In this document: positions 17,386 through 26,102 of the stretch, piece after piece
Layout: each line of letters starts with the position of its first letter
How positions within the stretch are numbered: position 1 is the first letter of the stretch
DNA from: Gp1-AA145 sp963757135
GTDB lineage: Bacteria; Acidobacteriota; Terriglobia; Terriglobales; Acidobacteriaceae
Assembly: GCA_963757135.1 (NCBI GenBank)
Contig: CAVWQE010000011.1
Coordinates: 62,001-126,000 of the forward strand
Reading direction: 5' to 3'
Length of the DNA: 64,000 bases
The notes under the pieces: generated by a model
The model's database searches: none
What the model was told of the DNA's origin: nothing
Seen by the model: only the letters and a program-made list of their open reading frames with translations
Translations under genes and position numbers: made by a program

Positions 17386-18693
17386 TTAGACCGCTGTAGC
17401 GGGCCTTCCCTGCATCGCTACTTCCGCGCGCTGATGCCGCTTGCGTGCCAGCAGCGTCGCGATAAGACCGCTGGCCGCTGCCATCGACAGCCACAAGCCC
17501 GGTACCGCTCGGTTCCCGGTCCGATGGATCAGGTACGTGCTGATCGCCGGCGTAAATCCGCCAAAGATCGCCGTCGCGAAACTATACGCCAGCGAGAAGC
17601 CGAGCGTCCGCACCGTGATCGGTATAATCTCGGTCATAAATACGATCGCGGCTCCGTTATAGCTGCCATAGATAAAAGACAGCCACAACTCGACTGCCAG
17701 CAGCTTCGTGAATGACGGCGCACCCACGAGCCAGACCATCGTGGGGTATGCCGTCGCCAGCATCAGCACGGTACAGCCGATCAGCAGTGGTATCCGCCCA
17801 ATGCGGTCCGAAAACGCACCCATCAGTGGAATCCACAGCAGGTTCGACGCACCGACGCAGAACGTCACAATCAGACTGTCCATGTTTGAGAGGTGCAGTA
17901 CGGCGCTGCCGAACGTAGGTGTGTAAGCCGTGATCATGTAGAACGACACCGTCGTCATTGTGAACAGCATCATCCCGATCGCCACCAGGCTCGCATTCGA
18001 TGCCAGCGATCGCATGATCTCACCCAGACCTGGGTGGTGCTTGCGGGCGCTGAATTCGTCGGACTCCTCCAACGAACTCCGCAGCCGAAGCAAAAAAGGA
18101 ATGATGATGCAGCCGACCACCAGCGGGATCCGCCAGCCCCACTGCGTCAACTTTGCCGGCGACAAAACCGAACTCAGCACCATGCCAAGGATCGCGGCGA
18201 ACATCACCGCCACCTGCTGGCTTGCCGATTGCCACGCGACGTAGAAACCCCTGTGCCCCGGTGTCGCGATCTCTGACAAATACACCGACACTCCCCCCAA
18301 CTCCATGCCCGCGGAGAACCCCTGCAACAGTCGCCCGACCACCACCAACAGCGGCGCCAACAACCCGACCTTCGCGTAGCCCGGGACGAAGGCGATCGAG
18401 ATGATTCCAACCGACATGAGGCCGAGTGTCAGGAGCAGCCCAGCGCGACGGCCGTGTTTGTCGGCGTAGGCCCCGAGCACCACGGCGCCTATGGGTCGCA
18501 TCAAGAACCCAGCGCCGAACGTCATCAGCGACAGCATCAGCGAGACGAAAGGATTTCCGTTCGGAAAGAATGCCTTGCCGATCGCCGTGGCGTAATAGCC
18601 GAAGACCATGAAGTCGTACATCTCGAGAAAATTTCCGCTCGAGACGCGTACGACGGCCCAGATCTTCGATTTCCTGTTTGAGAGCTCGCTCAC
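17386..18693 (-). CDS. MHS-family carboxylate:proton symporter (citrate/tricarballylate type)
   Basis: A 435-residue protein with twelve membrane segments. SSGNFLEMYDFMVFGYYATAIGKAFFP at helix 1, GAYADKHGRRAGLLLTLGLM, the long QGFSAGMELGGVSVYLSEIATPGHRGFY stretch and GAFSDRIGRIPLL mark the metabolite:H+ symporter family, closest in pattern to citrate and tricarballylate carriers (CitA/TcuC). It is the first gene of a pair whose second gene, the ModA-like protein, begins at the next base (TAA-ATG), indicating a single transcript. Import of a tricarboxylate such as trans-aconitate is inferred from the pair. Confidence 0.85.
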   Translation of the reverse strand: MSELSNRKSKIWAVVRVSSGNFLEMYDFMVFGYYATAIGKAFFPNGNPFVSLMLSLMTFGAGFLMRPIGAVVLGAYADKHGRRAGLLLTLGLMSVGIISIAFVPGYAKVGLLAPLLVVVGRLLQGFSAGMELGGVSVYLSEIATPGHRGFYVAWQSASQQVAVMFAAILGMVLSSVLSPAKLTQWGWRIPLVVGCIIIPFLLRLRSSLEESDEFSARKHHPGLGEIMRSLASNASLVAIGMMLFTMTTVSFYMITAYTPTFGSAVLHLSNMDSLIVTFCVGASNLLWIPLMGAFSDRIGRIPLLIGCTVLMLATAYPTMVWLVGAPSFTKLLAVELWLSFIYGSYNGAAIVFMTEIIPITVRTLGFSLAYSFATAIFGGFTPAISTYLIHRTGNRAVPGLWLSMAAASGLIATLLARKRHQRAEVAMQGRPATAV

Positions 18694-19524
18694 AGATCTG
18701 CCTTCACACTCCCACGACCGAACTGCGTCGCTGTCTTCACGGTCTCGCGTCGACGAGTGTCAAAGGCACTGCACGCGTTGTTCATTTTTCTCAATTAGTC
18801 TCGGGTAAACTTTTCAGCGGCAGCGAACCGCATTGAGTCGGCTGCCCGGACTTTTACATAGGCGCGAGCAATTGGGAAGCGCGATTCGCTGGTTTTCCCA
18901 ATGGGGCGTCCAAAGACGACACGCTCCCTTCCTCGATCAACAAACCAATAACCATATACCTTAGGTGATTAGTTGTAAGAAGGGACCACATTTGATCGGC
19001 GGCCACATCTGAGTTCAGAATGGCGGGCAGTTCTGAAAAATGTCCTTTGATAAATTTAAAAAAAATCTAAAAACGCTTCGGGTTGGCAAAATTTTCGCAG
19101 TAAGAGTAACCCCTAGCTGGTGCCGGGCTTGAGAAAGAACCCTTCCAGACAAATTCTTGCACTCGCGCCCGTCGTCGGCCCCGAACGATAGAGATTTCCT
19201 AGTTTGATACCGAGAGCGACACAGCGGTCGCGAGCATCCGCTGCGTTAACAACTCAGACGATCTCTATCACGATGCTGAGCGTAAACGATTCGCGACGGC
19301 TCCATCCCTTTTTTCGCTCGAGCTCAATTTAATTTATTCACACTCAGGGGATACTGCCTCATTAGTCGACATTGCGTGGCTACCTGCGGTCTTAGATTTT
19401 CATTTACGTTGGCTGTCAAACCTGAAAGCTCCTTTTGAAAAAATCGACTTTCGATCACATCAAAGGAGCCATATCGTCGGGCAAGATCGCACAAAGGTGA
19501 GATGTCAGGGAATTGGGGGAACTC
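18694..19524. other. 831-base intergenic region
   Basis: Lies between the MHS permease start and the 3' end of the winged-helix/TPR gene. It contains A/T-rich patches (19040-19080, 19320-19400) and presumably the permease promoter. No ORF with coding character, repeat or RNA gene was recognised. Confidence 0.4.
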
Positions 19525-21453
19525 TTAGAAATTTACAAGTCTGGAAATTTCGACGAAGCGCGGATCGGAACGGAGCCCCCCCAGTTCAGGATCCGTTCGC
19601 AAGAAGACCATCGAGGTCGACCGATCTTCGACTGCCTTTTGCAGCCAGCGGAAGGCTTGATCCCGTTCCCCGAGTCCAGCATATACCAGCGCGATAGAGT
19701 ACGGCGGAACATATTGGCGGGCCGAACGTTCTTGGAGTTTCTCAACAATCGCGAGGGCCTTAGTGGCGGCTCCGGAAGCGCCATATGCGTGCCCCAGCGA
19801 GCCCTCGTAGTACGGGTCATCTCCCTCCAGGCGCACTGCTTCTTCGAACTCATGAATTGCCGCCGCATACTGGCCGCGTTGCTCGTAGACTTGCCCGAGG
19901 CGGAAGTGTGTGCGGGGAAAATTTGGGTCGATTTCAATTGCCTTTTGCAATGTTTCCAAGGCCTGATCGTATTGACCAGCGAGAGCGTAAGTCCAACCGG
20001 CATTGCTGCCAACGATCAGCGAAACAGGATCGTCCCGCAATGCCCGTTGTGCTTCCCCGACTGCCTCGGCGTATTTTCCCTGTGCGGCCAAGCTCTCGGC
20101 ATACCAGGAGTGTGCCATGGCATAGTGAGGGTTCTCCTCGAGAGCGCTGCGGAACTCATCCGCGCACGCTGATGGATTCCACCCGTAGTAAAAGGAAATG
20201 AAACCCAAGGTTGCATGCGCGGCAGCAAGGCTGTCATCCATCTGCAGGGCCCGCGTGCCGGCATTCTTGGCGGCTGGAAAGGCTTCCTTTGGCGGCAATA
20301 CTGCATAAAGGCCGAGCGTAGCGTAAGAGTCCGCCAGGCCCGCGTAGGCCTCTGCAAAGCCAGGATCTAGCTTGATCGCCTCGCGGAAGTAGTCGAGTCC
20401 TTTTTTCAGCCCGGTCTCGGTTCGCTTGTTCCAGAAGTACCGTCCCTTCGCGTATGCCTCGTAGGCGGAGGGATTTTCTGTCGAGCGCTTGGTGAATCTC
20501 CGGTTCTCCTCACCTGTGAGTTGGAGGCGAATCGATCGCGCGGCCGCTTCGGATAAGGAATCTTCCAATGCAAAAATATCGGTGGACCGCTTGTCGAAGT
20601 TGTCAGCCCATAGCTGAACGCCGTCCTTAACGCGAATCAATTGCACTGTCACCCGCGCGCGAGTGCCGTCGAACTGGATCCTTCCTTCCAGAACTGCATC
20701 GACCCGTTGTTCACGACCCACAGTCTGGGGTGTCGGACGATTTCCTGCATATTGTTGGATCGCGCTGGTCGGTCGAACAATGATCTTTCCGGTGTTTGCC
20801 AGCTTGGTAATCACAGCATCGGCGATGTCGATCCCGAGATTGTTGTCCTGGCTGTAGGTACCCAGCGTTTGGAAAGGCAGAACCGCAAGTGAGCGGATAC
20901 CTAGATCGATAGGTTGGGAAGCCGCAGCGCGATACCGAGTGATCGCGATCGCGATCAACATCAACAGGCCAATCAAAACGCTGGCCACCAGGATGGACCG
21001 ATTAAGATTTAAATTCCGGTGCAACAAAACAGTGCCAGGGTGACCAACTGGCGCCTTTTGGGAGGTGGATTCGGGTGCGATCTGGGCAGGGATGGCTGCG
21101 CCGGCCGTCAGCAGTTCGTGATCGTCGAGCCGCTTTACGTCGGCCACAAATCGGTAGCCCTTCTTCGAGACCGTTTCGATGTAACGGTGGTGTCCGCGAT
21201 CGTCGTTGAGCACCTTCCGCAACAGCGAAACGGTAACTGCCAGATTTCCCTCCTCCACGAACGAATCCCGCCACACGATCCGTAACAACTCCTCTTTTTC
21301 GATGAGGTGCCCCGATCGTTCCACAAGGGTCAGCAGTAAATCGAACGCTTTTGGAGTGAGGGCTACCGGTTGGCCGTCGCAGCGGAGCAGTCGTTCTGGA
21401 GGGTCTAGCTGAAAAGCCCCGAACTCATACAAAACATTGACCGAAGTCGCCAT
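19525..21453 (-). CDS. CadC-like winged-helix regulator with membrane segment and TPR domain
   Basis: A 642-residue protein. An OmpR/CadC-type winged helix (about 8-108) contains LTPKAFDLLLTLVERSGHLIEKEELL, and VSLLRKVLNDDRGHHRYIETVSKKGYRF. One transmembrane helix follows (about 152-172). A TolB-like N-domain (about 183-300: SLAVLPFQTLGTY, VDAVLEGRIQF) precedes about eight TPR units (about 330-640; for example FREAIKLDPGFAEAYAGLADSYATLG, LQKAIEIDPNFPRTHFRLGQVYEQRG). It is a one-component, membrane-anchored regulator. This architecture is abundant in Acidobacteriota, which is one reason for the phylum suggestion. Signal and target are unknown. Confidence 0.9.
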   Translation of the reverse strand: MATSVNVLYEFGAFQLDPPERLLRCDGQPVALTPKAFDLLLTLVERSGHLIEKEELLRIVWRDSFVEEGNLAVTVSLLRKVLNDDRGHHRYIETVSKKGYRFVADVKRLDDHELLTAGAAIPAQIAPESTSQKAPVGHPGTVLLHRNLNLNRSILVASVLIGLLMLIAIAITRYRAAASQPIDLGIRSLAVLPFQTLGTYSQDNNLGIDIADAVITKLANTGKIIVRPTSAIQQYAGNRPTPQTVGREQRVDAVLEGRIQFDGTRARVTVQLIRVKDGVQLWADNFDKRSTDIFALEDSLSEAAARSIRLQLTGEENRRFTKRSTENPSAYEAYAKGRYFWNKRTETGLKKGLDYFREAIKLDPGFAEAYAGLADSYATLGLYAVLPPKEAFPAAKNAGTRALQMDDSLAAAHATLGFISFYYGWNPSACADEFRSALEENPHYAMAHSWYAESLAAQGKYAEAVGEAQRALRDDPVSLIVGSNAGWTYALAGQYDQALETLQKAIEIDPNFPRTHFRLGQVYEQRGQYAAAIHEFEEAVRLEGDDPYYEGSLGHAYGASGAATKALAIVEKLQERSARQYVPPYSIALVYAGLGERDQAFRWLQKAVEDRSTSMVFLRTDPELGGLRSDPRFVEISRLVNF

Positions 21454-21842
21454 GACTCTCCAAAATAAATTCTTAAGATTTCTTTTGCCATTCTCATAGG
21501 ACGCTCTGCCGCGAAATCGCTAGCATCCTCACTTGCATAAGGCAGCTCCGTCTCAAAAGGCTGCCATTATAGCTTAGTTGCTCGGAGCCCAGTCAACCAG
21601 GAAACTCGGAGGGATTCACAACCGGTTCTTTTGGTCGGCAATAGTGGCATTACGGAGCACCGGCAGACATGGGTCCCGACAATGAATTCGGTCGTAAACT
21701 CTGCGCAGTTACAGTTGACCCCGGCGATCTCGAACGTGCTGCCCCCGACTCGGAAATCTGTTCGAGCTCATCCTGGCAGTGCACATGATCATCACGCGTT
21801 CGTTCACACTGGCCGTCTATTATTCGCCCGCGAGGTAGATGC
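21454..21842. other. 389-base intergenic region between divergent genes
   Basis: Separates the winged-helix/TPR gene (minus) from the DctA gene (plus), so it should carry both promoters. No additional gene or repeat seen. Confidence 0.4.
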
Positions 21843-23162
21843 TTGAGCACACGAAGCTCAACCTCGGTTGCCGCACCTTCAGATCCGGCCCGTGACCGGG
21901 CCCCTATTCGCAACCGGAAAACGCCTTTTTACGCAACTCTCTGGGTGCAGGTAGTAGTTGGCATCGCGATAGCTGTACTCCTAGGATATTTCAGCCCTAC
22001 CAAGGCTGTTGCCATGAAGCCACTAGGTGATGCTTTCATTCGCTTGATCACTATGATCATTTCGATCGTTATTTTTTGCACGGTCGTGACGGGTATCGCA
22101 GGCATGCAAGACATGCGGAGGCTGGCTCGCGTAGGGGGAAAGGCCATTCTCTACTTTGAAACCGTTTCTACGCTCGCGCTACTGGTCGGTTTGATTGTTG
22201 GCAGCCTGGTCAAAACCGGAGAAGGTTTCAATGCCGAACCCACCACCCTGAATGCACAAGAAGTTACCGCCTACGCCAGCCAGGCCAAAGCTCAAAGCGT
22301 GTCTGACTTCCTGATGCATGTCATTCCCAACACGCTGGTCGACGCCTTCGCCAAAGGGGACATCCTGCAAGTACTAGTGGTCGCGCTGTTTTTCGGCTTC
22401 GCGATGTCAGCGGCCCATGAGCGGTGTAGGCCGCTACTGAACCTCATCGAGTCTCTCACCCATGTCGTCTTTGGAATCGTCAAAATAATCATGCGATTTG
22501 CCCCGATCGGCGCTTTCGGCGCGATGGCGTTCACGGTAGGAAAGTACGGCATAGCATCTCTGGGTCCGCTCGCTAGACTGATTACAACTTTCTACGTAAC
22601 GGGGGCGTGCTTCGTCGTTCTGGTCATGGGCTCGATTGCGTACATTGCGGGGTTCGATATCTTTCGTTTTCTGCTTTACATCAAAGAAGAAATTCTTCTC
22701 GTGCTTGCGACCAGCTCGTCTGAGACCGCCCTACCTACACTGATGTCGAAGCTCGAAAAACTGGGATGCTCCAAATCGCTTGTAGGCCTCGTGGTGCCTA
22801 CCGGGTATACCTTTAACACAGACGGCACCAGCATCTACATGACCTTGGCTGCCCTCTTCGTGGCGCAGGCCACGAACACGCATCTGCGCTTCGAACAGGT
22901 AATGGTCATCCTTGGAGTCGCGATTCTAACTTCTAAGGGCGCTAGCGGCGTGCAAGGCGCCGCCTTCATTGCGCTGGTCGGTACCCTGATGGTCGTTCCG
23001 ACAATTCCGGTAGCCGGCATGGCTCTGATTCTGGGCATCGACCGCTTTATGAGCATGTTTCGCGCGCTGATCAATATGATCGGAAACGGAGTTGCTACGC
23101 TGGTCGTGGCGCGGTGGGAGAATGAATTAGATCGCGCAACACTGCGGCAAAATCTTGGCTAA
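21843..23162 (+). CDS. dctA: DctA-type C4-dicarboxylate:cation symporter
   Basis: A 439-residue protein of the DAACS family (C4-dicarboxylate or glutamate/aspartate import with H+ or Na+). Motifs are FIRLITMIISIVIFCTVVTGIAGM, the serine-rich re-entrant loop LVLATSSSETALPTLM, GLVVPTGYTFNTDGTSIYM, and TSKGASGVQGAAFIALVGTL; these last two form the substrate and cation site. The start is a TTG at 21843 with GAGG upstream; the next in-frame ATG lies inside conserved sequence. It precedes an LDH2-type dehydrogenase and an amidohydrolase on the same strand, fitting uptake and oxidation of a hydroxy-dicarboxylate. Confidence 0.9.
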   Translation: MSTRSSTSVAAPSDPARDRAPIRNRKTPFYATLWVQVVVGIAIAVLLGYFSPTKAVAMKPLGDAFIRLITMIISIVIFCTVVTGIAGMQDMRRLARVGGKAILYFETVSTLALLVGLIVGSLVKTGEGFNAEPTTLNAQEVTAYASQAKAQSVSDFLMHVIPNTLVDAFAKGDILQVLVVALFFGFAMSAAHERCRPLLNLIESLTHVVFGIVKIIMRFAPIGAFGAMAFTVGKYGIASLGPLARLITTFYVTGACFVVLVMGSIAYIAGFDIFRFLLYIKEEILLVLATSSSETALPTLMSKLEKLGCSKSLVGLVVPTGYTFNTDGTSIYMTLAALFVAQATNTHLRFEQVMVILGVAILTSKGASGVQGAAFIALVGTLMVVPTIPVAGMALILGIDRFMSMFRALINMIGNGVATLVVARWENELDRATLRQNLG

Positions 23163-23279
23163 GGCGCTTGGACGCCGGGCAGATGGAAACGAATAGACCG
23201 CCGGAAAACAGAATACTACGAGTTCCATGACCTACGTGGCAACGCTAAATGTAATTCGTTCGTGCTGACTGAGGAGAAC

Positions 23280-24353
23280 ATGAGGGAAACTCCAAAGACC
23301 GCAGCAGGTCAACGTGCGTTTGAGATTGCGGAAATCGTCAGATTCATCACGCGAGCCCTGACCTCCGTCGGTATTCCACAGGATGACGCCACTCAAGTGG
23401 CTTTTTTGATGGCCGAATCCGACGCGCGCGGCGGCGAGGCGCACGGCGTCTTCCGGTTGCCTCAATATGTAAAACAGATCCAACAAGGTGCAATCAATCG
23501 CCGACCGAACATTCGAATCGTAAGCGAAAACTCCGCCGTGGCGCTCATCGATGGTGGCAATGGCTTGGGCCACCTGGTTATGAAACGCGCCACAGAACTG
23601 GCGATTGAAAAGGCCCGTCTGTACGGCGTCGGTTGGGTAGGAACTCGGCGCAGCAATCATGCGGGGCCGGCGCAGCTTTATCCGCGGATGGCCGCGGTTC
23701 AGAACATGATCGGATTGTTTTTCTGCGTAGGGAACACAAATCTTGTGCCCCCATGGGGCGGCAGCGAGGCGCTGCTGAGCACCAATCCTATTGCTATCGC
23801 CATCCCCGCATCGCGACATCCGTCAATCGTCCTGGACATGGCAACCACGAACACCGCATTTGGCAAAATCCGGTTCAAGGCGCAATGCAATGAGCCAATG
23901 CCGGTAGGCTGGATGATCGATCGCGAAGGTCAGCCCCTCACCGACCCGAGGCGCGCAAGTGAGGGCTTCCTCGTTCCCATCGGAGGGGCTAAAGGGTACG
24001 GATTGGCGCTGATGTTCGGTTTGCTTGCCGGAACATTGAATGGAGCTGCATTTGGCAGAGATGTGGTCGATTACACCCTCGATTCTAAAACTCCTAGCAA
24101 CACGGGCCAAACCATCATGGTGCTGGATGTTGCGTCGTTCACAGATGTGGAAGCGTTTGGACGGAAAGTGGACGAAATGTGGGATGTCATGAAGTCCTCA
24201 CCGACACTACCAAGTGTGGACGAAGTGCGGCTTCCCGGGGAGCGCTCCGCACAGCTTTACGAAGAGCGGATGGCTCATGGTGTCCCGTTAAATGCCCAAC
24301 TGCACAAGGCCTTGGACGAACTCGCTGATCGGCTGAGCATTCCGCATCTATAG
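23280..24353 (+). CDS. Malate/L-lactate dehydrogenase family (LDH2/YlbC type) oxidoreductase
   Basis: About 357 residues from the ATG at 23280, preferred over the GTG at 23262 because GAGGAG lies 4-9 bases upstream of the ATG. Family signatures are DARGGEAHGVFRLPQYV near the N-terminus with the catalytic His, VGWVGTRRSNHAGPAQLYP, STNPIAIAIP, VLDMATT, and PIGGAKGYGLALMFGLLAG. These NAD(P)-dependent enzymes oxidise 2-hydroxyacids such as malate, ureidoglycolate or sulfolactate. Position after DctA suggests malate or a related diacid. Confidence 0.87.
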   Translation: MRETPKTAAGQRAFEIAEIVRFITRALTSVGIPQDDATQVAFLMAESDARGGEAHGVFRLPQYVKQIQQGAINRRPNIRIVSENSAVALIDGGNGLGHLVMKRATELAIEKARLYGVGWVGTRRSNHAGPAQLYPRMAAVQNMIGLFFCVGNTNLVPPWGGSEALLSTNPIAIAIPASRHPSIVLDMATTNTAFGKIRFKAQCNEPMPVGWMIDREGQPLTDPRRASEGFLVPIGGAKGYGLALMFGLLAGTLNGAAFGRDVVDYTLDSKTPSNTGQTIMVLDVASFTDVEAFGRKVDEMWDVMKSSPTLPSVDEVRLPGERSAQLYEERMAHGVPLNAQLHKALDELADRLSIPHL

Positions 24354-24401
24354 TTGCTTTTACTGTGCCAGACATAAGTTGCTTTTAGTGTGCCAGACAT
24401 A
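24352..24401. repeat. Two tandem 25-bp repeats
   Basis: AGTTGCTTTTACTGTGCCAG (plus ACATA) at 24352-24376 is followed at once by the same unit with one substitution (C to G) at 24377-24401. The first unit overlaps the last base or two of the dehydrogenase stop. Nothing else in the window resembles it. It could be the terminal repeats of a lost insertion sequence or a local slippage duplication. Confidence 0.85.
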
Positions 24402-24478
24402 CTAGAAGTGAAACCAATCCTCTAGGTGTGTTCAGTGGTGTCGATTAGCGTTCGATAACATTGAGGAGACTACTAACG

Positions 24479-25486
24479 ATGCAGCACGATGGTACGACGA
24501 TAGGCCCCACCGATATTCACGCCCATTTTTTTCCTCAAGCTTATCTGGATGTGCTCGCCGAAGAGGGACCGCGCTTCAATGTGGAATATCGTGCGGCGGA
24601 GGAAGGATTCTACATTAAGACCGAGGCGCGTTTTCAGGGGCCGCTTCCCTACCGGATCGTCGATTTGGAGAAGAGAATCGCCGACATGGACGCTCAGGGC
24701 ACCGCCGTGCAAGCGATGTCACTCACCGGCCCGATGGCGCATTGGGGTGACGAAGAAGTCTCGCACAAACTTGCGCGCATGTGGAACGATGCGGCTAATG
24801 CCGCACATAGGCAATATCCAAAGCGTCTTTTCGGGCTGCTAACCCTTCCGATGCTTTTTCCGGATCGCGCCATTGACGAGTTGAACCGAGCGAGCAAATT
24901 GCAGGGATTGAAGGGCGTTTATATGGGAACGAACATCAATAATCGCGATCTCGATGACCCTCTGTTTGAGCCGATTTTTGGGCGTATCGAGGAACTGGAT
25001 CTCCCCGTCTTCCTGCACCCGCTGCAGGTCGCTGGAGGACAGCGCATAGCGCCATTCTCTCTCTCAACCCTGTTAGGCTTTCCTTTTGACACGGCCATTG
25101 CAGCTTGCCACCTCATTTTCGGCGGCGTTCTCGACCGCCATCCCAAGCTTCAGTTCACCCTTCCCCACGGTGGCGGCGTGTTGCTGATGCTGATGGGACG
25201 TATCGATCACGGTTCGATGGTGCGACCGGACATCCAGAAGCTGCGCTTGCCGCAGCCTCCGAGCCACTATTTGCAGCGGTTCATGTACGATACGGTTGTA
25301 CATTCGAAATCCGTGATGGAATTCATGATCCGTGAAGTAGGCGCCGAGCGCATCATGATTGGCAGTGACTACTGCTTGGAAATGGGCTACGAAAGGCCGA
25401 TCGAGTTTCTCGATCGAGTAGATCTAACTCATGAGCAACGAAGGATGATTTTAGCTGACAACGCTACACGACTTCTCAAACTCTAG
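24479..25486 (+). CDS. ACMSD-like amidohydrolase (possible decarboxylase)
   Basis: About 335 residues from the ATG at 24479, behind TGAGGAGA; a TTG at 24461 is less likely. It belongs to the amidohydrolase-2 group, which includes ACMSD and gamma-resorcylate decarboxylase. Metal ligands are present: HAH in PTDIHAHFFP, His in LPVFLHPLQV, His in FTLPHGGGVLL, and Asp in IMIGSDYCLEMGY. RYPKRLFGL-type and MIREVGAERIMIGSDY segments are typical. It probably decarboxylates or hydrolyses a small aromatic or unsaturated acid in the cytoplasm. It follows the dehydrogenase by about 125 bases, including the tandem repeat, so operon membership is uncertain. Confidence 0.85.
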   Translation: MQHDGTTIGPTDIHAHFFPQAYLDVLAEEGPRFNVEYRAAEEGFYIKTEARFQGPLPYRIVDLEKRIADMDAQGTAVQAMSLTGPMAHWGDEEVSHKLARMWNDAANAAHRQYPKRLFGLLTLPMLFPDRAIDELNRASKLQGLKGVYMGTNINNRDLDDPLFEPIFGRIEELDLPVFLHPLQVAGGQRIAPFSLSTLLGFPFDTAIAACHLIFGGVLDRHPKLQFTLPHGGGVLLMLMGRIDHGSMVRPDIQKLRLPQPPSHYLQRFMYDTVVHSKSVMEFMIREVGAERIMIGSDYCLEMGYERPIEFLDRVDLTHEQRRMILADNATRLLKL

Positions 25487-25678
25487 CCAACTGTCCACGG
25501 TAAGGGCCCGCTGGTTCCCGTCGTGCCCGCAATATCTTTCAAGTTCTTGCAGGACTGAGATCGTCAACAGAAAAAGAAATGCGACGGGCCGACCTTCCGC
25601 AGTTTTTTTCACTCCCAGTTGAACGAATGTCCGGTTTCGGCGGCTTGCGTTCGCAATCGGCTTCATCAATGCGAGCAT

Positions 25679-26030
25679 TTACCCATGAGTCTTCTTCCAG
25701 CACATCGGCAAACAATTGAGCTGTCCGGCAGTACGCTTGAGCTCTCCTTGCAAACGCGGCACCGGCACGCCAGTTTCAAGGTGCGGACGTTGTACGATGG
25801 CTGAGCCTTCTGCCGTGAGCTGATCAACAATGCGGCGCAAAAAGGCGGCGCGGTCGCCCCCGCTAACATTGCAGAAAGTTTTGAAAGCATCAGCTGCAAG
25901 ATTGGCAGCCTGATAGATATCCTCAGTTGTGGCGGAGTAGAACTCAGGCTCCAACCTGATCCCAGTCGTAGGTTCACTGGGTGAAAACCGGTCCCTTCAA
26001 CCTCGCTCGCATGTCTGCCGATGAGAGAGC
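25679..26030 (-). pseudogene. Remnant of a 2,5-dioxovalerate (ketoglutarate semialdehyde) dehydrogenase
   Basis: On the minus strand, EPEFYSATTEDIYQAANLAA, then FLRRIVDQLTAEGSAIVQR, then HLETGVPVPRLQGELKRTAG matches the N-terminal helix pair of KGSADH-type aldehyde dehydrogenases. Upstream, FHPVN is followed by TTGIRLEPEF only if the frame shifts by one base, around 25955-25970. After the GQL motif near 25720 similarity stops and the frame ends, so the NAD-binding and catalytic domains (about 400 residues) are absent. It is a dead fragment left by a deletion. Confidence 0.7.
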
Positions 26031-26102
26031 GACCAAAATACTCTGAGTCCGGTCGTTTCTATGATTTGATATTAGTCGTGAATCATCGCCACGGTGTGAA
26101 CT

